Positions 1 through 9,434 are shown, counted from the stretch's first letter. The stretch: 64,000 nucleotides of DNA from an uncultured Flavobacterium sp. (GCF_963422545.1 NZ_OY730230.1:62001-126000), one strand, 5' to 3'. Notes: generated from the sequence alone by a model not told the origin. Made by a program: numbers and translations.

Positions 1-190
1 TAGATGCTGGATTTGGTTTTTATGTTAGTTAAAGAAAAAGAAATTGCAAGTCAATTGTCATTTCTGCCTGAAAATAGTAGTATTAATACAACAAAAGAAT
101 TCATTACTTAATTTAAAGATAACCTTCAGGAAAAAAACTTTGGTATAACATTTTATTATTTTACAACACCAAATAGTCCCAAAATAAGTT

Positions 191-715
191 ATGAAAAACC
201 CTGAAATTTTTGAAAAAACGTATTCAGAATACTGGAAAAAGCTCAATGCCTTTTCGTATACGATGACTCAGGATAAAGACTTGGCACAGAATATAGTTCA
301 GGATGTTTTTATTGATTTATGGGAAAGAAAAGAGGAGTTGAATATAAATGCTATCGAACCTTATTTGTTTCGGGCAGTAAAAAATCAGGTTTTCAAACAT
401 TACCAAAATAACCGCTTTGATAAGACGGTTCTCGAGGATCAATTTGAAGATTATATTATCGACAATTTTTCGTCGATTGATCCTGAAGTAATGGATTTAC
501 TTTATTCCTTATTAGATAAACTTCCGGAGAAACGAAAAGAAGTTTTATTGATGTATAAATTTCAGGACATGTCAATTGATCAGATTGCTGATGAACTCGG
601 AATTTCTAAACAAACAGTTAAAAATCAAATTTCTTCGGCTTTAAAACAATTGCGCGAAGGCTTGAAAGACCTTGCCTGGCTTGCTCCGTTCATTATTTTG
701 AACCAAAAGTTTTAA
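191..715 (+). CDS. ECF (FecI-like) RNA polymerase sigma factor
   Basis: A 174-residue protein with the layout of an extracytoplasmic-function sigma factor. Region 2 (about residues 7-75) holds a helix with DLAQNIVQDVFIDLWERK that would bind core polymerase and the -10 element. Region 4 (about 100-158) holds a helix-turn-helix with the phrase MSIDQIADELGISKQTVKNQ. Length is normal for the family. It is followed by a FecR-type anti-sigma gene and then SusC/SusD genes, the standard order for substrate-sensing uptake loci in Bacteroidetes. From this context I infer that it transcribes the downstream susC/susD genes when the receptor signals substrate binding. The ATG at 191 gives a complete region 2. 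Confidence 0.93.
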   Translation: MKNPEIFEKTYSEYWKKLNAFSYTMTQDKDLAQNIVQDVFIDLWERKEELNINAIEPYLFRAVKNQVFKHYQNNRFDKTVLEDQFEDYIIDNFSSIDPEVMDLLYSLLDKLPEKRKEVLLMYKFQDMSIDQIADELGISKQTVKNQISSALKQLREGLKDLAWLAPFIILNQKF

Positions 716-798
716 GATAACTTTCTGTTAATGGTTTCGTAATATTTCTGGATAGTACGATTTTAAACTTTCGGTACTTACTAGTAATAATAAGTATT

Positions 799-1722
799 AT
801 GATAAAAAGAATCAAACATAGTTTAGAGTATCTTATAGATAAAAGTGCCAGAAATAAAACTTCAATAGCAGAAGAAAATCTACTTAACGATTTTGCTTTT
901 ACGCAATATCAACTTTCAAAATGGAATGATGTTTCGATGGGAAATTCAGATGAAGTTTCTCAGGAGATTTACGAAAATATTCAACTTAGAATAGGAAAGA
1001 AGAGAACCTTTAATCCTTATTTAAAATATATAGCAGCTGCCAGTATTCTTTTTCTTGTTGGTTTAGGATTTTTCTTCAGACCAAGTATTGCCGTCGAAAA
1101 GCAACTGTCATTTAAAACCTCAGATACCCCCAAATCTATCGAATTAAGTGATGGCTCGAAAATTTATCTGGCAGCAAATTCATCATTTCAATATCCTGAA
1201 AAATTTGAAGGAGAAGAAAGAAAAGTTTCGCTCGTAAAAGGAAATGCATTTTTTGAAGTTGCCAAAGACAAAAAACATCCTTTTATCATTTCTTCCGGCG
1301 AGATAAAAACAAGAGTTGTAGGAACTTCATTTCACATTCAGTTATCAAAATCAAAATGCGAAGTAATTGTCGTAACGGGAAAAGTAAATGTTACTTCAAA
1401 AGGGCAAAGTGTTGATTTGGTTCCAAATGAAGAAGCTTTGTTTACATCGCAAAAACTGACGAAACAAATGGCCGATAAATCATTTTTGGTTAATTGGTAT
1501 AATACAGATGTAACGCTGAACCAGACTACGCTTAAACAGGTTATTACCATTTTACAATATAAATATGGAGTTTCATTTCAATACAATAATGAACACGTAT
1601 TAGCAACGCCATTAACGGTGTTCATAAAGAAGGACGCATCATTAGAGAATGTTTTAGAACAAATTAATTATATCACAAACCTAAAATTCAAAGTTTATGG
1701 CGAAATAGTAAAAGTGGATTAA
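799..1722 (+). CDS. FecR-family anti-sigma factor
   Basis: A 307-residue inner-membrane protein. It has a cytoplasmic N-terminus (1-74) expected to hold the ECF sigma factor, one membrane helix at about residues 75-93 (YIAAASILFLVGLGFFF), then a periplasmic FecR domain (about 105-205, including a VKGNAFFEVAKD segment typical of the family). A C-terminal domain of the DUF4974 type follows (about 230-305), which resembles the STN fold. Family knowledge: the periplasmic part is contacted by the N-terminal signalling domain of the cognate receptor, and the sigma factor is released or activated. It lies 83 bp after the sigma gene and 74 bp before the receptor, consistent with one regulatory unit. 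Confidence 0.92.
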   Translation: MIKRIKHSLEYLIDKSARNKTSIAEENLLNDFAFTQYQLSKWNDVSMGNSDEVSQEIYENIQLRIGKKRTFNPYLKYIAAASILFLVGLGFFFRPSIAVEKQLSFKTSDTPKSIELSDGSKIYLAANSSFQYPEKFEGEERKVSLVKGNAFFEVAKDKKHPFIISSGEIKTRVVGTSFHIQLSKSKCEVIVVTGKVNVTSKGQSVDLVPNEEALFTSQKLTKQMADKSFLVNWYNTDVTLNQTTLKQVITILQYKYGVSFQYNNEHVLATPLTVFIKKDASLENVLEQINYITNLKFKVYGEIVKVD

Positions 1723-1796
1723 AAACAAAAAAAGCAGTTGCTGAGAACAACTGCGATTAATAATTAAGTATCGATAAAAAACCAATAACTTAAATC

Positions 1797-4700
1797 ATGT
1801 ATTTTAAACTTTCCTATTTAAATCTAAAGAGAATTGTCTTTTTAGTACTGGCATTACTGACCATTCAAAGTGGTTACAGTAAAACTAATTTCCCAGAGAA
1901 TTCAAAAGTAAAAAATAAAACAGAAAAAGCTACACTTGTTTCTATTTTTTCAAAACTAAGCAAACAAACTGATTATAAATTTAGTTACGGACAAGCAATT
2001 ATCGCTGATAATACGGTATATACGGTAGATTTTTCAGATGATTCTGTAACTTTAATTTTAAACGATCTTTCTAAAAAAGCTAATTTCAATTATAATATTA
2101 ATGGAAAATTAGTTTTAATTCAAAAAATTGAAGCTCCTAAAACAATTTCTCGCAAAGCAATTGAGAAAATTAAAGTAAAAGGAAAAATTGTTGACGAGAA
2201 TAAAGTGCCAATTCCTGGTGCAATTGTTAAGGAAACAAGTTCTTCAAATTCGACAACTTCTAATTTTGATGGAGAATTTGAAATCACAGTGGGTGAAGGC
2301 AGAACGATCGAAGTTTCGTACATGGGTTATAAAACCAAAATTATTGCTATACAAAGTAGTTTTATGACAATTCAGTTAGAGCCAAATGCTGCCGAATTAA
2401 GTGAGGTTCTTGTAGTTGGTTACGGTAAACAATCTAAAAAAGATGTTACAGGAGCTGTTACGCAGCTTGAAGCAGCAAATTTTAAACAAGGTATTAGTAT
2501 TTCTCCTGATAATTTATTGCAGGGAAAAGTTGCCGGAGTTCGTGTTGTAAGTACAAGCGGTGAACCGGGAGCTGGTGTAAATGTTACGATTAGAGGAGTT
2601 GGATCAATTAGAAGCGGAAGCACGCCTTTGTTTGTAGTTGATGGTTTGCCGTTGGCGAATGACGACGTGAGTCCTTCGGGAAGCAATGTTGGTTTTGGAG
2701 CATCATCTGCAAAAAATCCTTTAAACTTTTTAAATAGCAGCGATATTGAATCTATTACGGTTCTTAAAGATGCATCGGCTGCTGCAATTTACGGAGCGAG
2801 AGGATCAAACGGAGTAGTTTTGGTTACAACCAAAAAAGGCGCTAAAGGTGAAGGAACTTTGACATTTGATACTTATACAGGAGTTTCGAATGTTGCTAAT
2901 AAATTGGATGTTTTAAGTGCTGATCAATATAGAAAAGCGATTAAAGAGCCAGCTTTTGATCACGGTGGAAATACAGATTGGCAAGATGTAATTTACAGAA
3001 CTGCTATTACAAAAAACAATTCGTTGGCATTTGCCAAGCAAACAGAATCTGGAAATTACTACGCTTCTATTGCACAAATGGATCAGGAAGGTATTATTCG
3101 TAATAGTAATTTCAAACGTATGTCAGGAAGAATTAATGCTGCTGAATCGTTTTTGGATAAAAAACGTTTAAAAGTAAAAATGAATCTTACGGCTAGCGAA
3201 ACTAAAGATGACGGTGTTCCTACAAGTGATGACGGTGGTTCTAACGGGCAATTGATTGTTCATACTTTAATGGCAAATCCTACAAGATCAGTTTTTGATG
3301 CTAACGGGAATTACACCAATTTCAACATGAATGCGCATTATAATCCTGCTTATTTGTTAAGTATTTATACAGATCAAACCCGCACGTTGAGAGTTTTAGG
3401 AAATCTTGAAGCTTCTTTTAGAATTATTGACGGATTAGAATACAAATTAAACGTTGGTATTGATCGTTCTACAGCAGAGAGAAATACAACAATTTATCCA
3501 AACGTAACAGATTTGAATCCGAAAGGGAAATATGTTCAAAACAATTTAGATTCTAAAAACTCGTTGGTTGAGCATTATTTAACATACAATCTTTTGTTAG
3601 ATAAACATAAAATTGAAGCTCTTGGGGGTTTCTCTTATCAAAAGTTTGAAAGATCAGGAACAAGTTTCAGTATTGACGGAATCACGAAACAAGGAGTTGG
3701 TGTACCACCTTCAATTAATCCTGGTTTTGCAGGAACACAATCTGGAGTTTCTGGATATGCTCAGGAAAACGAATTGCAATCTTATTTTGGAAGAGTAAAT
3801 TATACTTTCAATGACAAATACCTTTTTACGGGCTCGATAAGAGCAGACGGTTCGACTCGTTTCGGAAAAAATAATAAATACGGTTATTTTCCTTCATTTG
3901 CTTTGGGATGGAATGTTTTTAAAGAAAAATTCTTAGAAAATGTCAGCGCACTTAATAATTTAAAATTAAGATTAAGCTGGGGACAAACAGGAAATCAGGA
4001 AGTAGAGAACAAAATTACGCAAGCAAGTTATTCATTAGCTGGTGCTGATGGATATTATTTATACAATGATTTGAATTTGGTAAACGGAGTTTCTGTAAAC
4101 AGAACGCCAAATCCTGATTTAAAATGGGAAGTTGTAACACAATATAATGCTGGTTTAGATTTTAGTTTCTGGAATGATAAATTGTACGGAACTTTAGATT
4201 ATTTCAACAAAACAACAACTGATGCTATTTTGAATGTTCCTTCGCAGGCATTAAGCCCAACAACTACAATCTGGACAAATATCGACGGAAAAATTATCAA
4301 TAAAGGTTTTGAATTTATGTTGGGTTCAAAATTAGTTGATACTAAAAATTTCTCTTGGAATATTGATGTGAACGGAGCGACTTTAAACAATAAAATTGAA
4401 GATTTGCCGGTTTCAGAAATCTTGACAGGAACTATTTCAGGACCTGGACAATCTGGAGTTAATGCAAATATTTACAAAAGCGGTTATGCTGCAGGATCTT
4501 TCTACTTATTGCAACACATAGGTTTTGATGATAAAGGAGCTAATATTTTTAAAGATCAAAACGGAGACGGTAAAATTGATAATAGCGACAGAATTATTAT
4601 CGAAGGGGCGCTACCAACTTTCTATTATGGATTTAATAGTGATATGAGATACAAAAACTTTGCATTTTCATTCTCTATCATCGGGCAAACCGGAGGATAT

Positions 4701-5081
4701 TTGTTGAACAACACAGGATTAAATGCTTTAAACATAAACAATTTAGCATCTGACAGAAACGTGGCTACAGGATATTATGAGTCTGGTGCAAACCCAACAA
4801 ACTCTCCAATTTTATCGACTCTTTTCTTAGAAAAATCTGATTTCATCCGATTAAATACTGCTCGCATTGGTTACAATTTTGATTTAAAAGAGATCAATTG
4901 GTTAAACGGATTAACGCTTTACATAACAGGTCAAAACTTAATTACGATTACGAATTATTCTGGTTATGATCCTTTAATCAACAGCCCAAAATCAAATGGA
5001 GGAAATCAATCTATTGGTATTGATTATGCTAGTTATCCAACTTCAAGAACATTCACTTTTGGGGCAACTTTAAAACTATAA
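1797..5081 (+). CDS. SusC/RagA-type TonB-dependent receptor with STN signalling domain
   Basis: A 1094-residue outer-membrane protein. A signal peptide covers about residues 1-29. An STN (secretin/TonB short N-terminal) domain spans about 47-110, a carboxypeptidase-regulatory-like beta-sandwich about 125-197, the conserved LSEVLVVGYG segment 201-210, the plug domain to about 345, and a 22-strand barrel to the C-terminus (final residues TFTFGATLKL, as in barrel ends). The STN domain is the part expected to talk to the FecR protein encoded just upstream, so this is a signalling transducer and not a plain importer. It is followed 5 bp later by the SusD partner. The substrate cannot be read from sequence; no glycoside hydrolase or protease lies nearby to hint at it. 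Confidence 0.95.
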   Translation: MYFKLSYLNLKRIVFLVLALLTIQSGYSKTNFPENSKVKNKTEKATLVSIFSKLSKQTDYKFSYGQAIIADNTVYTVDFSDDSVTLILNDLSKKANFNYNINGKLVLIQKIEAPKTISRKAIEKIKVKGKIVDENKVPIPGAIVKETSSSNSTTSNFDGEFEITVGEGRTIEVSYMGYKTKIIAIQSSFMTIQLEPNAAELSEVLVVGYGKQSKKDVTGAVTQLEAANFKQGISISPDNLLQGKVAGVRVVSTSGEPGAGVNVTIRGVGSIRSGSTPLFVVDGLPLANDDVSPSGSNVGFGASSAKNPLNFLNSSDIESITVLKDASAAAIYGARGSNGVVLVTTKKGAKGEGTLTFDTYTGVSNVANKLDVLSADQYRKAIKEPAFDHGGNTDWQDVIYRTAITKNNSLAFAKQTESGNYYASIAQMDQEGIIRNSNFKRMSGRINAAESFLDKKRLKVKMNLTASETKDDGVPTSDDGGSNGQLIVHTLMANPTRSVFDANGNYTNFNMNAHYNPAYLLSIYTDQTRTLRVLGNLEASFRIIDGLEYKLNVGIDRSTAERNTTIYPNVTDLNPKGKYVQNNLDSKNSLVEHYLTYNLLLDKHKIEALGGFSYQKFERSGTSFSIDGITKQGVGVPPSINPGFAGTQSGVSGYAQENELQSYFGRVNYTFNDKYLFTGSIRADGSTRFGKNNKYGYFPSFALGWNVFKEKFLENVSALNNLKLRLSWGQTGNQEVENKITQASYSLAGADGYYLYNDLNLVNGVSVNRTPNPDLKWEVVTQYNAGLDFSFWNDKLYGTLDYFNKTTTDAILNVPSQALSPTTTIWTNIDGKIINKGFEFMLGSKLVDTKNFSWNIDVNGATLNNKIEDLPVSEILTGTISGPGQSGVNANIYKSGYAAGSFYLLQHIGFDDKGANIFKDQNGDGKIDNSDRIIIEGALPTFYYGFNSDMRYKNFAFSFSIIGQTGGYLLNNTGLNALNINNLASDRNVATGYYESGANPTNSPILSTLFLEKSDFIRLNTARIGYNFDLKEINWLNGLTLYITGQNLITITNYSGYDPLINSPKSNGGNQSIGIDYASYPTSRTFTFGATLKL

Positions 5082-5086
5082 TTATT

Positions 5087-6856
5087 ATGAAGACAAATAT
5101 ATTTTTTAATAAAAAATCAATAGCGTTATACTCTTTTATCTGGTTGTTTGCCAGCTGTACAAATCTTAATGAAGTTGTACTTGACGAAGTATTAGGAGAT
5201 AATGCTTCTAATCCGGCGGGTGCACTTGCGGCAGCTTATGACCGATTAGGAGACGGAACTTTTACAGATCACGGAGCTGTTTTTGCTATGCAGGAATATT
5301 CTACAGATGAAGCTATTTTGCCAACTCGCGGAAGTGACTGGGGAGATGGCGGAAAATGGAGAGACATGCACGAATTTACATGGAAATCTGATAATGCTGT
5401 TATAGGTGGTAACTGGAATTTATTAACGAACGGAATTACACGTTCTCTAACTGCAATTCAGTCTGTGGAAACAAGTTCAATTCCGGAGAAAAAATTATTC
5501 CTTGCAGAATCTAAAGCGCTTTTGGCTTATTATTTATACACAACATTAGATTTATACGGACAAGCTCCATATAGAGATCCAATGAATCCTAATGCACCTT
5601 TGCAAATCTTAAAAGCAGATACTCAAATTGACAAATTGATTACAGATGTTGAAGCTTTAATTCCGGATTTGGCAAGTATGGGCGAGCAGCAAACACACCA
5701 CGGAAGATTTACAAAAGAAGCCGCTTACGGTTTCTTAGCCACAATGTATTTAAATCGTGCAGTATTGAAAGACCGTTATAATGCGGCTTCAAATTTTAAT
5801 TTTAGCGAGGCTGCCGTAAGTGGGACAGGAACAGATATGGATCGTGTTATTTATTACACTTCATTGCTAATCAATTCAGGAAAATACAGTTTAGAAAGTG
5901 ATTATTTCAAAAACTTCGCAAGAACTAATGAGAACGGAACAGAACTTATTTTTGCGATTTCTCAAAAGATAGATTACATCCGTAACGGTTCAAATAGTTT
6001 TGCTTATGTGTGTATGGAGCGTAACCAGAGAACATCTGCAGCAAACAGAGGAACAAATGCAGCTTGTACAACGCCAGAGTTTTTTGCTACATGGGACGGA
6101 AATCATAATGATCCAAGATTTCAGCAAAAATACCAATATGGAGATGGCACATGGTTTATGAACGATGGCACGGATGTAAGTACTCCTGCAACGGATATTG
6201 TACCAAAAAGTGCTAATTTACCTTGGTTTCATTTTAACAGAGGAATTCAGTACGGACCACAATACGGACCAAAATTACTACCTTCAGGATCTCTTGAAAT
6301 GACTGGTAATCGTATCAAAGTTTCTCCATTGTATATGGAAAAAAGTACCACAACCAGAATGGATTTTACACCTTCTTTAACCTTTGCAAACCCTTCGCAA
6401 GCTGTTTTTGCTCAAAATGAAATCAATCAGGGAGCACGTGTTTTTAAATATGAATTTGATCCTGAAGGAGGAAACGGTAACAGTAATGTTGATATTCCGT
6501 TATTCCGTTTAGGAGGAATCTATACAATGAGAGCTGAAGCTTATTTTAGAAAAGGAAGTACAGGATTAGCAATGGATGACCTTAACAAATTACGCACTAG
6601 CAGAAAAAGAGAATCTTTATATGGAAGTGCATCAGGACAACCATTAACATCAATAGATCAAACGGTATTGTACAACGAAATAGGTTTTGAGTTGTACTGG
6701 GAATTGTACAGAAGACCGCAAATGATTCGTTTTGGAAAGTATGATTTACCGGGAACTGCAAAACCACTTTCAGAGCCTTACAGAAGAGTATTTCCTATTC
6801 CGCAGTCGACAATTGATGTGACTAAAGAATTCAAACAAAATCAAGGATATAATTAA
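5087..6856 (+). CDS. SusD/RagB-family nutrient-binding outer-membrane lipoprotein
   Basis: A 589-residue lipoprotein. The N-terminus has a signal peptide ending in the lipobox LFASC, with the lipidated cysteine at residue 24. The following sequence TNLNEVVLDEVLGDNAS and the C-terminal segments FELYWELYRRPQMIRFGKYDLP and RRVFPIPQSTIDV are typical of the RagB/SusD family. The protein should act as the lid on the SusC barrel encoded 5 bp upstream and capture substrate at the cell surface. The pair is almost certainly co-transcribed, and a terminator-like hairpin follows 36 bp after the stop codon. Confidence 0.95.
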   Translation: MKTNIFFNKKSIALYSFIWLFASCTNLNEVVLDEVLGDNASNPAGALAAAYDRLGDGTFTDHGAVFAMQEYSTDEAILPTRGSDWGDGGKWRDMHEFTWKSDNAVIGGNWNLLTNGITRSLTAIQSVETSSIPEKKLFLAESKALLAYYLYTTLDLYGQAPYRDPMNPNAPLQILKADTQIDKLITDVEALIPDLASMGEQQTHHGRFTKEAAYGFLATMYLNRAVLKDRYNAASNFNFSEAAVSGTGTDMDRVIYYTSLLINSGKYSLESDYFKNFARTNENGTELIFAISQKIDYIRNGSNSFAYVCMERNQRTSAANRGTNAACTTPEFFATWDGNHNDPRFQQKYQYGDGTWFMNDGTDVSTPATDIVPKSANLPWFHFNRGIQYGPQYGPKLLPSGSLEMTGNRIKVSPLYMEKSTTTRMDFTPSLTFANPSQAVFAQNEINQGARVFKYEFDPEGGNGNSNVDIPLFRLGGIYTMRAEAYFRKGSTGLAMDDLNKLRTSRKRESLYGSASGQPLTSIDQTVLYNEIGFELYWELYRRPQMIRFGKYDLPGTAKPLSEPYRRVFPIPQSTIDVTKEFKQNQGYN

Positions 6857-6892
6857 AAAGTTTGTGTTGGTTTATTTTTTTTTTTACAAATT

Positions 6893-6925
6893 GCCTGTTT
6901 CGAAAGAAGCAGGCTTTTGTTTTTT
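6893..6925 (+). terminator. Rho-independent terminator after the susD-like gene
   Basis: A 9-bp stem (gcctgtttc / gaagcaggc, one G:T pair) closes a GAAA loop and is followed by a T-rich run (ttttgtttttt). It lies 36 bp past the SusD stop codon, where the sigma/FecR/SusC/SusD locus should end. Confidence 0.8.
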
Positions 6926-6984
6926 AATTGCGGTGCATCCTACATTTTAATTATCAATTTTTGTTGTGGATATGTTTTGTGTTA

Positions 6985-7076
6985 GATGCACAGCAGTGCA
7001 TCTCTACGGGAAACTGGAATGAAAAATTGGAATGGAAAATTAGATTGGTTTGTAGAGGCGCACAGCAGTGCGTCTC
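6985..7076. repeat. Two related short palindromic repeats in a 470-bp gene-free gap
   Basis: Two hairpins sit 70 bp apart: GATGCAC-AGCA-GTGCATC at 6985-7002 and gaggcgcac-agca-gtgcgtctc at 7055-7076. Both have the same AGCA loop and the same flank (tctctac or its complement gtagag). They look like members of one dispersed hairpin family. The rest of the gap between 6926 and 7327 contains no open reading frame or RNA gene that I can support. Confidence 0.65.
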
Positions 7077-7251
7077 ACGTTCCAATTATCAATAAATAAT
7101 GAGGTATCACTTTAAACGTCAATTAGTAAAAAAATATAGAGACTAAAAGCTAATAGTCGCAGATTATCAGTAACTTAGTAGTTGAAAAAAAACATAGTTA
7201 TTTTATAAAATTACTGTGAGATGATATAATACTTAAACAATATTCTATAGA

Positions 7252-7259
7252 TATTTTTG
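7252..7259 (+). promoter_or_regulatory. Candidate -7 box (TATTTTTG) upstream of the 7328 gene
   Basis: The octamer matches the TAnnTTTG -7 consensus of Bacteroidetes housekeeping promoters and lies about 70 bp before the start codon at 7328. I do not see a convincing TTG -33 element at the proper distance, so this is tentative. Confidence 0.3.
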
Positions 7260-7327
7260 ATAGGAATTTCAGTGAAAAATTAAAAATCACATCACCCGGC
7301 ATTAATAACATTCAAAATAGAAATATT

Positions 7328-7705
7328 ATGATACATCAAATTGACACAACAGATAATATTGTAGCATTTAGAGCATTAGCAGAAGTTACCACAGAAGATT
7401 TTTTAAATGTAGTAATCCCTGCAGTGGAACATTTAGTAAAACAAACCAATGAAATTAACTTTTTGTTAGTTTTAGATTCTGATGTTGAAAGTTTCACTTC
7501 AGACAAGTGGTTAAAAGACGCATTACTCGGATTAAAACACCTTGGAAAATGGAATCGTGCCGCTATAATTACAGATTCTGAAGACATAATCTCTTTCACC
7601 AACGGATTTAGTTATATAGTTTCAGGGGAATTTCACGGCTTTAAAAAAGAAGCATTCAACAAAGCATTAAATTGGGTCGAAGGGAATATTAACATCATCT
7701 CGTAA
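7328..7705 (+). CDS. SpoIIAA/STAS-like small cytosolic protein
   Basis: A 125-residue soluble protein without signal peptide or membrane segment. The pattern of alternating strands and helices (LLVLDSD at about residues 46-52, AAIITDSEDI at about 78-87, and a GEFHGF turn near 101) resembles the SpoIIAA-like/STAS superfamily of small proteins annotated as STAS/SEC14 domain proteins. Members are often stress- or membrane-associated lipid-binding modules, but a precise role is not known. It is monocistronic, with a long perfect hairpin 59 bp after its stop codon. Confidence 0.6.
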   Translation: MIHQIDTTDNIVAFRALAEVTTEDFLNVVIPAVEHLVKQTNEINFLLVLDSDVESFTSDKWLKDALLGLKHLGKWNRAAIITDSEDIISFTNGFSYIVSGEFHGFKKEAFNKALNWVEGNINIIS

Positions 7706-7763
7706 AGAAGGAGTTTGGTTTAGTTTTTCTTTGTTTTAGGCTTTAGCTTTAGACTAAAAAAAA

Positions 7764-7824
7764 TAGCCACGAATTCACGAATTTTTCTACATGATGTAGA
7801 TAATCATTCGTGAATTCGTGGCTA
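7764..7824. repeat. Long perfect hairpin with a second hairpin in the loop; possible terminator
   Basis: A 19-bp perfect stem (TAGCCACGAATTCACGAAT and its exact complement ending at 7824) encloses a loop that itself contains the hairpin tctaca-tga-tgtaga. It sits between two convergent genes (7328 plus, 7907 minus) and could stop transcription from both sides, although no clean T-run follows the stem. The 'gccacgaa...' phrase recurs at 19603-19741, so this is probably a member of a dispersed element family. Confidence 0.7.
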
Positions 7825-7906
7825 CAATATTTTATTAAGAGTTTGTGTATAGCATTAAACTTGAAACAAAGAAAACTTGAAACAAATTTAAGCCTGTAAC
7901 AAAAGC

Positions 7907-8188
7907 TTAGTGATTGTATTCAATACCACTGCTATCATTTATTTCTCTTTTTGCCTTTGTAACTTTAGAATACTGTTTGTAGCACGCTGATGCTATTAAT
8001 GGCAGTGCAAGACTTCCTACTACTGCAGCTGTTTTATTTTGCCCTGCTTTTTTTAGTACAGCACTTGCAATAAGTGAACCTACTCCGGCAATAAGCAATT
8101 GTTTTACAGATGGATTTGGTATTACGTTATTTGTTTTTTCAGGAGTGATTCCGTGAAGTAGAGGGTCTATGAAATTTAAATTTTCCAT
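7907..8188 (-). CDS. Small hypothetical protein with two hydrophobic segments
   Basis: A 93-residue protein of unknown function. It has a polar N-terminus (MENLNFIDPLLHGITPEK), two glycine/alanine-rich hydrophobic stretches at about residues 29-47 (LLIAGVGSLIASAVLKKAG) and 53-69 (AAVVGSLALPLIASACY), then a basic, charged tail. This suggests a small inner-membrane hairpin protein or a glycine-zipper peptide. I do not recognise the family. Repeated CTGCC...TGTCA motifs lie 160-310 bp upstream of its start and could be regulatory. Confidence 0.55.
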   Translation of the reverse strand: MENLNFIDPLLHGITPEKTNNVIPNPSVKQLLIAGVGSLIASAVLKKAGQNKTAAVVGSLALPLIASACYKQYSKVTKAKREINDSSGIEYNH

Positions 8189-8793
8189 GATTTGTTGAAT
8201 TTTGTTTGTTATACTTTTTTATTATACAAATAGTTGTTCAGTATCTGTTTTGTTCTCAATTTTTTCAATCTCGACTTTTTCTTTTTTTATAGTTTATCTT
8301 AACAACGCAAAAAGACTCATATAGACATTTGTCAAAAAAACAAGCGAAAATCCTGCCAAAATGTAACCGTGTCAATCATTTAAGAAAAGTTTATAATTAT
8401 AAAGAGCTAAAAAAGCAATTGTGACACAATGGCCAGAATAATATTCACATTTTAAGAAATATAATGCCTTTCTGCCCAAATGTGTCCTGTCATTTTTAGT
8501 TCTTTTAAAAATTGATAGCTTAAAATTACAGCAATCCTAAGTAGAAAAGTTATATAGTTTTGATTTTTTATTATAGAATTATATACTGAATAACAATTAG
8601 AGGACAATTGTTAAGTACAAAATATAGAGAAGTTTGGAGAGATTTAGAGATTATAACGTCTTTTTTTGCCATTTCCAGGCATGAAATACAATCAGAATTG
8701 TGATTTTTTTAATTGATGTAATTCGCCCTAATTTGATATACTTATGATCTTTTTGAGAAGGCATTATATTTGAAATTTTATAGTTTTGAAAGG
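8189..8793. other. 600-bp gene-free region with repeated CTGCC(A/C)AAATGT...TGTCA motifs
   Basis: No supported gene. Two direct copies of a 21-22 bp motif are visible: CTGCCAAAATGTAACCGTGTCA at 8353-8374 and CTGCCCAAATGTGTCCTGTCA at 8472-8492. A shorter inverted relative (tgacacaatggccag) lies at 8422-8436. The spacing of about 120 bp and the conserved ends suggest binding sites or promoter elements for a specific regulator, perhaps controlling the minus-strand gene at 7907-8188. The regulator is unknown. Confidence 0.4.
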
Positions 8794-9434
8794 TTCATGT
8801 TCCATTGGAACATCTCATTGGTAGCTAGTGAACAAATAATGGTTTTCATGTTCCGTAGGAACATTTGATTGAATTGATTAATATAAAATAAGAATGGCAA
8901 ATACATACACACAGCTGTATATACAATTTGTTTTCGCAGTAAAATATCGTAAGGCATTAATTGACAAGGAATGGAAAGACAGATTACATCAATACATGAC
9001 TGGTATAATTCAATCAAATCAGCATAAAATGCTTTGTATAAACAGTATGCCCGATCATATTCATATATTTATAGGAATGCGTCCAACTCAATCTATTTCT
9101 TCGCTTGTCCAAAATGTAAAAACAGAAACAAGTAAATGGATTAAAGAACAAAAATTATGTTTAGCTTTTGCATGGCAGGAAGGTTATGGTGCTTTTTCAT
9201 ATTCAAGAAGTCATGTGCCTAATGTAATTCGTTACATACAAAATCAAGAGCAACATCATAAAAAGGAAACATTTTTAGAGGAATATCAAAAACTACTAAA
9301 TGCATTTGAAATAGAATATGATGAACAATATATTTTTAAAGAACCAATTGCATGATTTCAAACGTCCCTCCGGGACGATCTCAAAAAATGTGAATATTTT
9401 TTTCTACCAATGAGATGTTCCGATGGAACATGAA
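8794..9434. mobile_element. IS200-like / RAYT element bounded by 31-bp inverted repeats
   Basis: The single transposase gene is enclosed by a 31-bp inverted repeat: 8794-8824 reads TTCATGTTCCATTGGAACAT then ctcattggtag, and the reverse complement of 9404-9434 differs at only one base. Each arm contains a small palindrome (ATGTTCC-nnn-GGAACAT at 8797-8813 and 9415-9431). A third copy with loop GTA lies inside at 8848-8864, and a CGTCCC-TCC-GGGACG hairpin lies at 9363-9377 after the gene. Hairpin-bounded single-gene elements of this kind are the REP-associated tyrosine transposase arrangement, in which a single-strand transposase recognises short palindromes. Confidence 0.8.
8894..9355 (+). CDS. 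IS200-like (Y1/RAYT) transposase
   Basis: A 153-residue Y1 transposase of the HUH endonuclease superfamily. The HUH motif is H55-I-H57 in SMPDHIHIFIGM. The YxxxQ helix is Y114-IQN-Q118 in VIRYIQNQEQHH, where Y114 is the likely nucleophile that forms the 5'-phosphotyrosine. The conserved QEGYGAFSYS segment at residues 95-104 is also present. Length is full for the family, so the gene appears intact. It would nick and rejoin single-stranded DNA at the flanking palindromes. Similar palindromes also occur as solo or array copies at 11944 and 24028-24214, so this enzyme is a candidate source of those repeats. Confidence 0.9.
   Translation: MANTYTQLYIQFVFAVKYRKALIDKEWKDRLHQYMTGIIQSNQHKMLCINSMPDHIHIFIGMRPTQSISSLVQNVKTETSKWIKEQKLCLAFAWQEGYGAFSYSRSHVPNVIRYIQNQEQHHKKETFLEEYQKLLNAFEIEYDEQYIFKEPIA

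Noticed and set aside
1..111. A short frame (from an ATG at 4 to a stop at 109) and a second frame ending at 32 (DAGFGFYVS then stop) that could be the 3' end of an upstream gene.
   Set aside because: Both are too short to judge and are in different frames; without sequence to the left neither can be supported.
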